Below, in pieces: positions 4,751 through 6,487 of a DNA stretch of 6,487 nucleotides. A model generated the notes under the pieces. That model searched no databases. It was not told where the DNA came from and saw nothing but the letters and a program-made list of their open reading frames with translations. The DNA comes from Syntrophobacterales bacterium. GTDB lineage: Bacteria; Desulfobacterota; Desulfobaccia; Desulfobaccales; 0-14-0-80-60-11. The stretch lies in assembly GCA_020052215.1 (NCBI GenBank), contig JAGVPN010000165.1:1-6487 (forward strand). Reading direction: 5' to 3'. The position numbers and the translations under genes are program-made. Numbering within the stretch: the stretch's first letter is position 1; the number at the start of each line of letters is the position of its first letter.

Positions 4751-5860
4751 ATGCGGGATATGCGAATCTGGTTGTTCTGCTTAGTGTTGTTTTGTTGTGG
4801 TTGCTTGGCCGCCGGGTGGCTCAACCCGGCAATTGCAGCTGACGAAAAAGAAAAGGCCGGGTCGCAGCCCGCCGCGGTCAAGGAAGACGCTCAACCCGGA
4901 GGACGGGGGGAAGGCTACCAGCCCGAATGTGCCAAAGAGGAATGCCCCACCACCTTCGGTCCCATAATCACCGACACCGCCATTCCCATTGAGAAGGGTA
5001 AGTTTGCCATCCAACCCACCTTTGGGATGGGCTTTACCACCGGCAACTTCAGCCCCAGCTGGAAGCGAATGACGGCCGGGGGAGATTTCAAGTCCTTCGG
5101 CATGGATTGGAAATTCACCTACGGCCTCTGGAATAACCTGGAGGTCTTCGTGGTGATCCCCTACGCCAAAAACTGGGCCAATAGCGTCAATGAACCGGGG
5201 CCCAACGGGGAGCGCTCCACCAGTTTCGGGGGCATCGGCGACGTCAACCTGACCTTCAAGTACCGCCTGGTGGAGGAGACCGAGACCCGGCCCACGGTGA
5301 CCGCCCTGTTCGCCACCGGTTTTCCCACCGGTCATTTCAGACACTTTAACCCTGGGCGGTTGGGTACCGACGAGATTGGCGGGGGCGCCTATGCCTTCAC
5401 CACCGGCCTGAACGTGTCCAAGTATGTCAAGCCCTTCGTCTTGTACGGCAATCTTTGGTACACTATGCAAACCGCGTTCAGCAGCCGGGAGGACCGCAGC
5501 CCCCTGGGGGCGGCGCTCGATGAGAACAGCGTGCCCACCGGCGAACTGGTGGCGGGCGACCCCGTAGCCACGAAGGTGCGCAACTACCCCCGGGACATCA
5601 TCACCGTAAACCTGGCGGCGGAATATCCGATAACCAAAAAATGGGTCGCCCTCCTGGAACTCACCAGTTCTTGGGACGGCGGACGCCTGTTCGGCCATAA
5701 GGCCAACGTGGCGCCGGCGGCTTTGCTCTCCGTGATGCCGGGGATCGAGTACATGGCTACGGAAAAATTCTCCCTGGCCCTGGGGCTGAACCTCGACCTA
5801 GTGGGGAAAAACACCTCCGTCAATCTTACCCCGTTGCTTTCCATGGTTTATGCTTTTTAA
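4751..5860 (+). CDS. Outer-membrane beta-barrel protein, resembling the phenol-degradation MetA-like transporter family
   Basis: A 369-residue exported protein predicted to form an outer-membrane barrel. The signal peptide has a hydrophobic core about 7-22 and likely cleavage after Ala29 (NPAIA/AD). A charged, low-complexity linker (31-60) follows, with Cys60 and Cys65 just ahead of the barrel. From about 77 onward there are alternating aromatic/polar strands and typical family stretches: YGLWNNLEVFVVIPY (124-138), GGIGDVNLTFKYRL (160-173) and ATGFPTGHF (188-196). It ends in MVYAF, a C-terminal Phe as barrel proteins need for BAM assembly. The pattern resembles Pfam Phenol_MetA_deg proteins, a loosely named group; the substrate is unknown. 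The start is ATG 4751 with AGGAG 8 nt upstream; ATG 4760 is too far from it. It is followed after 22 nt by a second exported-protein gene. Its leader holds a terminator and a block related to the B12 riboswitch. Confidence 0.75.
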   Translation: MRDMRIWLFCLVLFCCGCLAAGWLNPAIAADEKEKAGSQPAAVKEDAQPGGRGEGYQPECAKEECPTTFGPIITDTAIPIEKGKFAIQPTFGMGFTTGNFSPSWKRMTAGGDFKSFGMDWKFTYGLWNNLEVFVVIPYAKNWANSVNEPGPNGERSTSFGGIGDVNLTFKYRLVEETETRPTVTALFATGFPTGHFRHFNPGRLGTDEIGGGAYAFTTGLNVSKYVKPFVLYGNLWYTMQTAFSSREDRSPLGAALDENSVPTGELVAGDPVATKVRNYPRDIITVNLAAEYPITKKWVALLELTSSWDGGRLFGHKANVAPAALLSVMPGIEYMATEKFSLALGLNLDLVGKNTSVNLTPLLSMVYAF

Positions 5861-5882
5861 CAGACGATCAGGAGGAAAATTT

Positions 5883-6347
5883 ATGAAACGGTCTTATCTG
5901 CTCGGCCTCACTCTCGCAGCCCTGGCGGCCGCGGCCCTGATCTGGCCTCCCCAGGCCATGAGCCAGGGCCGCGGCCAGGGCTTCCGCCCCTGCCCTTATA
6001 CCCCTTATCAATGCCCGGTGACGGGCGTCTGCAAACCCATGACCATCACCGGCAAGGTGAACAAGGTTTTTACGGAGACTTTGCAGGATAAAATGCATCC
6101 CGGTATGGCCATACTTGTTGATAGCAAAGAAAAAGGCCAGGTGCGGGTTCACCTGGGACCCGTGTGGTATCTGGAGCGCCAGGAATTTGACCTCGAGCCG
6201 GGACAGGAAGTGCAGGTTAAGGGAATCTGCCTGGAGGAGAAAGGGGAAACCCGGCTGATCGCCGCCCAGGTGACGGTGGGCGATTCGGTTTTACTGCTCC
6301 GGGATCAGGAAGGCCGGCCCATGTGGGAAGCCTGGCGCAAGCGCTGA
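5883..6347 (+). CDS. Small secreted OB-fold-like protein of unknown function
   Basis: A 154-residue protein with a clear signal peptide: MKRSYLL, Ala/Leu core 6-20, and probable cleavage near Ser27/Gln28 (AMS/QG). The mature part opens with a Cys-Pro-rich segment in which Cys37, Cys44 and Cys50 are spaced CX6C and CX5C; a fourth Cys116 lies in the body. From about residue 53 it has the rhythm of a small beta-barrel, with ITGKVNKVFTET, GMAILVDS, GQVRVHLGPVWYLERQ, EPGQEVQVKG and RLIAAQVTVGDSVLLLRD. I recall similar secreted proteins in anaerobic Desulfobacterota, some labelled DNA-binding or related to magnetosome MamS/MamX domains, but no function is established. The start is ATG 5883 after AGGAGGA. 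It lies 22 nt behind the barrel gene, so both probably share an mRNA and the two may act together at the envelope. Confidence 0.8.
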   Translation: MKRSYLLGLTLAALAAAALIWPPQAMSQGRGQGFRPCPYTPYQCPVTGVCKPMTITGKVNKVFTETLQDKMHPGMAILVDSKEKGQVRVHLGPVWYLERQEFDLEPGQEVQVKGICLEEKGETRLIAAQVTVGDSVLLLRDQEGRPMWEAWRKR

Positions 6348-6487
6348 TAGCCGCCGCCGGATATCCTCTTTAGGTTTTTATATAGAAATATTGGGGGTAT
6401 TCAATTGACTCCAGTTACCACTATATCTTGTGTAAGCACTTTTTGCTTTTAACCGTTTCGATCATAGCTTGATAGGGTGCCGGTTCA

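Noticed and set aside
4781..5698. 305-codon frame on the minus strand opposite the outer-membrane protein gene
   Set aside because: It is the GC-bias shadow of the plus-strand gene. That gene has a signal peptide, barrel pattern and Shine-Dalgarno, while the shadow has a Gly/His-rich composition and no start signal.
6414..6445. Possible promoter in the last spacer (TTGACT near 6405; GCAC-TTT-TTGC as sigma54-like)
   Set aside because: No acceptable -10 box at 16-18 nt from TTGACT, and the sigma54-like elements have the wrong spacing.

Overview
The window looks like chromosomal DNA of a strictly anaerobic, GC-rich bacterium of the former Deltaproteobacteria (Desulfobacterota), perhaps a sulfate reducer or syntroph. 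This is inferred from a carbonyl-branch Wood-Ljungdahl gene cluster (CO dehydrogenase, corrinoid iron-sulfur protein, CooC-type ATPase) next to a secreted CbiK-type cobaltochelatase of the kind known from Desulfovibrio. No single gene proves the taxon.

Left part, minus strand (1-2340): a cluster read right to left, cooC (GTG start), acsD (TTG start), then the N-terminus of a cooS/acsA CO dehydrogenase that runs off the window. A sigma70-like promoter precedes cooC, with a perfect CRP/FNR-family-type palindrome at the expected transcription start. A second promoter candidate lies in the cooC-acsD gap.

Middle (2341-2860): a gene-free stretch with a REP-like pair of inverted hairpins, then a tRNA-Gln(UUG) with its own promoter and a probable nested terminator.

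Right part, plus strand (2825-6347): a sigma70 promoter drives a cobalamin riboswitch ending in a strong intrinsic terminator. It controls a periplasmic CbiK-like cobaltochelatase and an unrecognised 85-aa protein. Next comes a promoter-hairpin-terminator unit of about 100 nt (an sRNA or attenuated leader), a sequence block shared with the riboswitch tail, an outer-membrane beta-barrel gene and a small secreted OB-like protein gene. The last bases may be the 5' edge of another cobalamin riboswitch.

A common theme is corrinoid use: AcsD is half of a cobamide-dependent methyl carrier, and the neighbouring divergent transcription unit is under B12 control and encodes a cobalt/tetrapyrrole chelatase. 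No complete new system can be shown. The most interesting parts are regulatory: the operator at cooC, the riboswitch with its expression platform, the shared leader block, and the compact hairpin-terminator unit.
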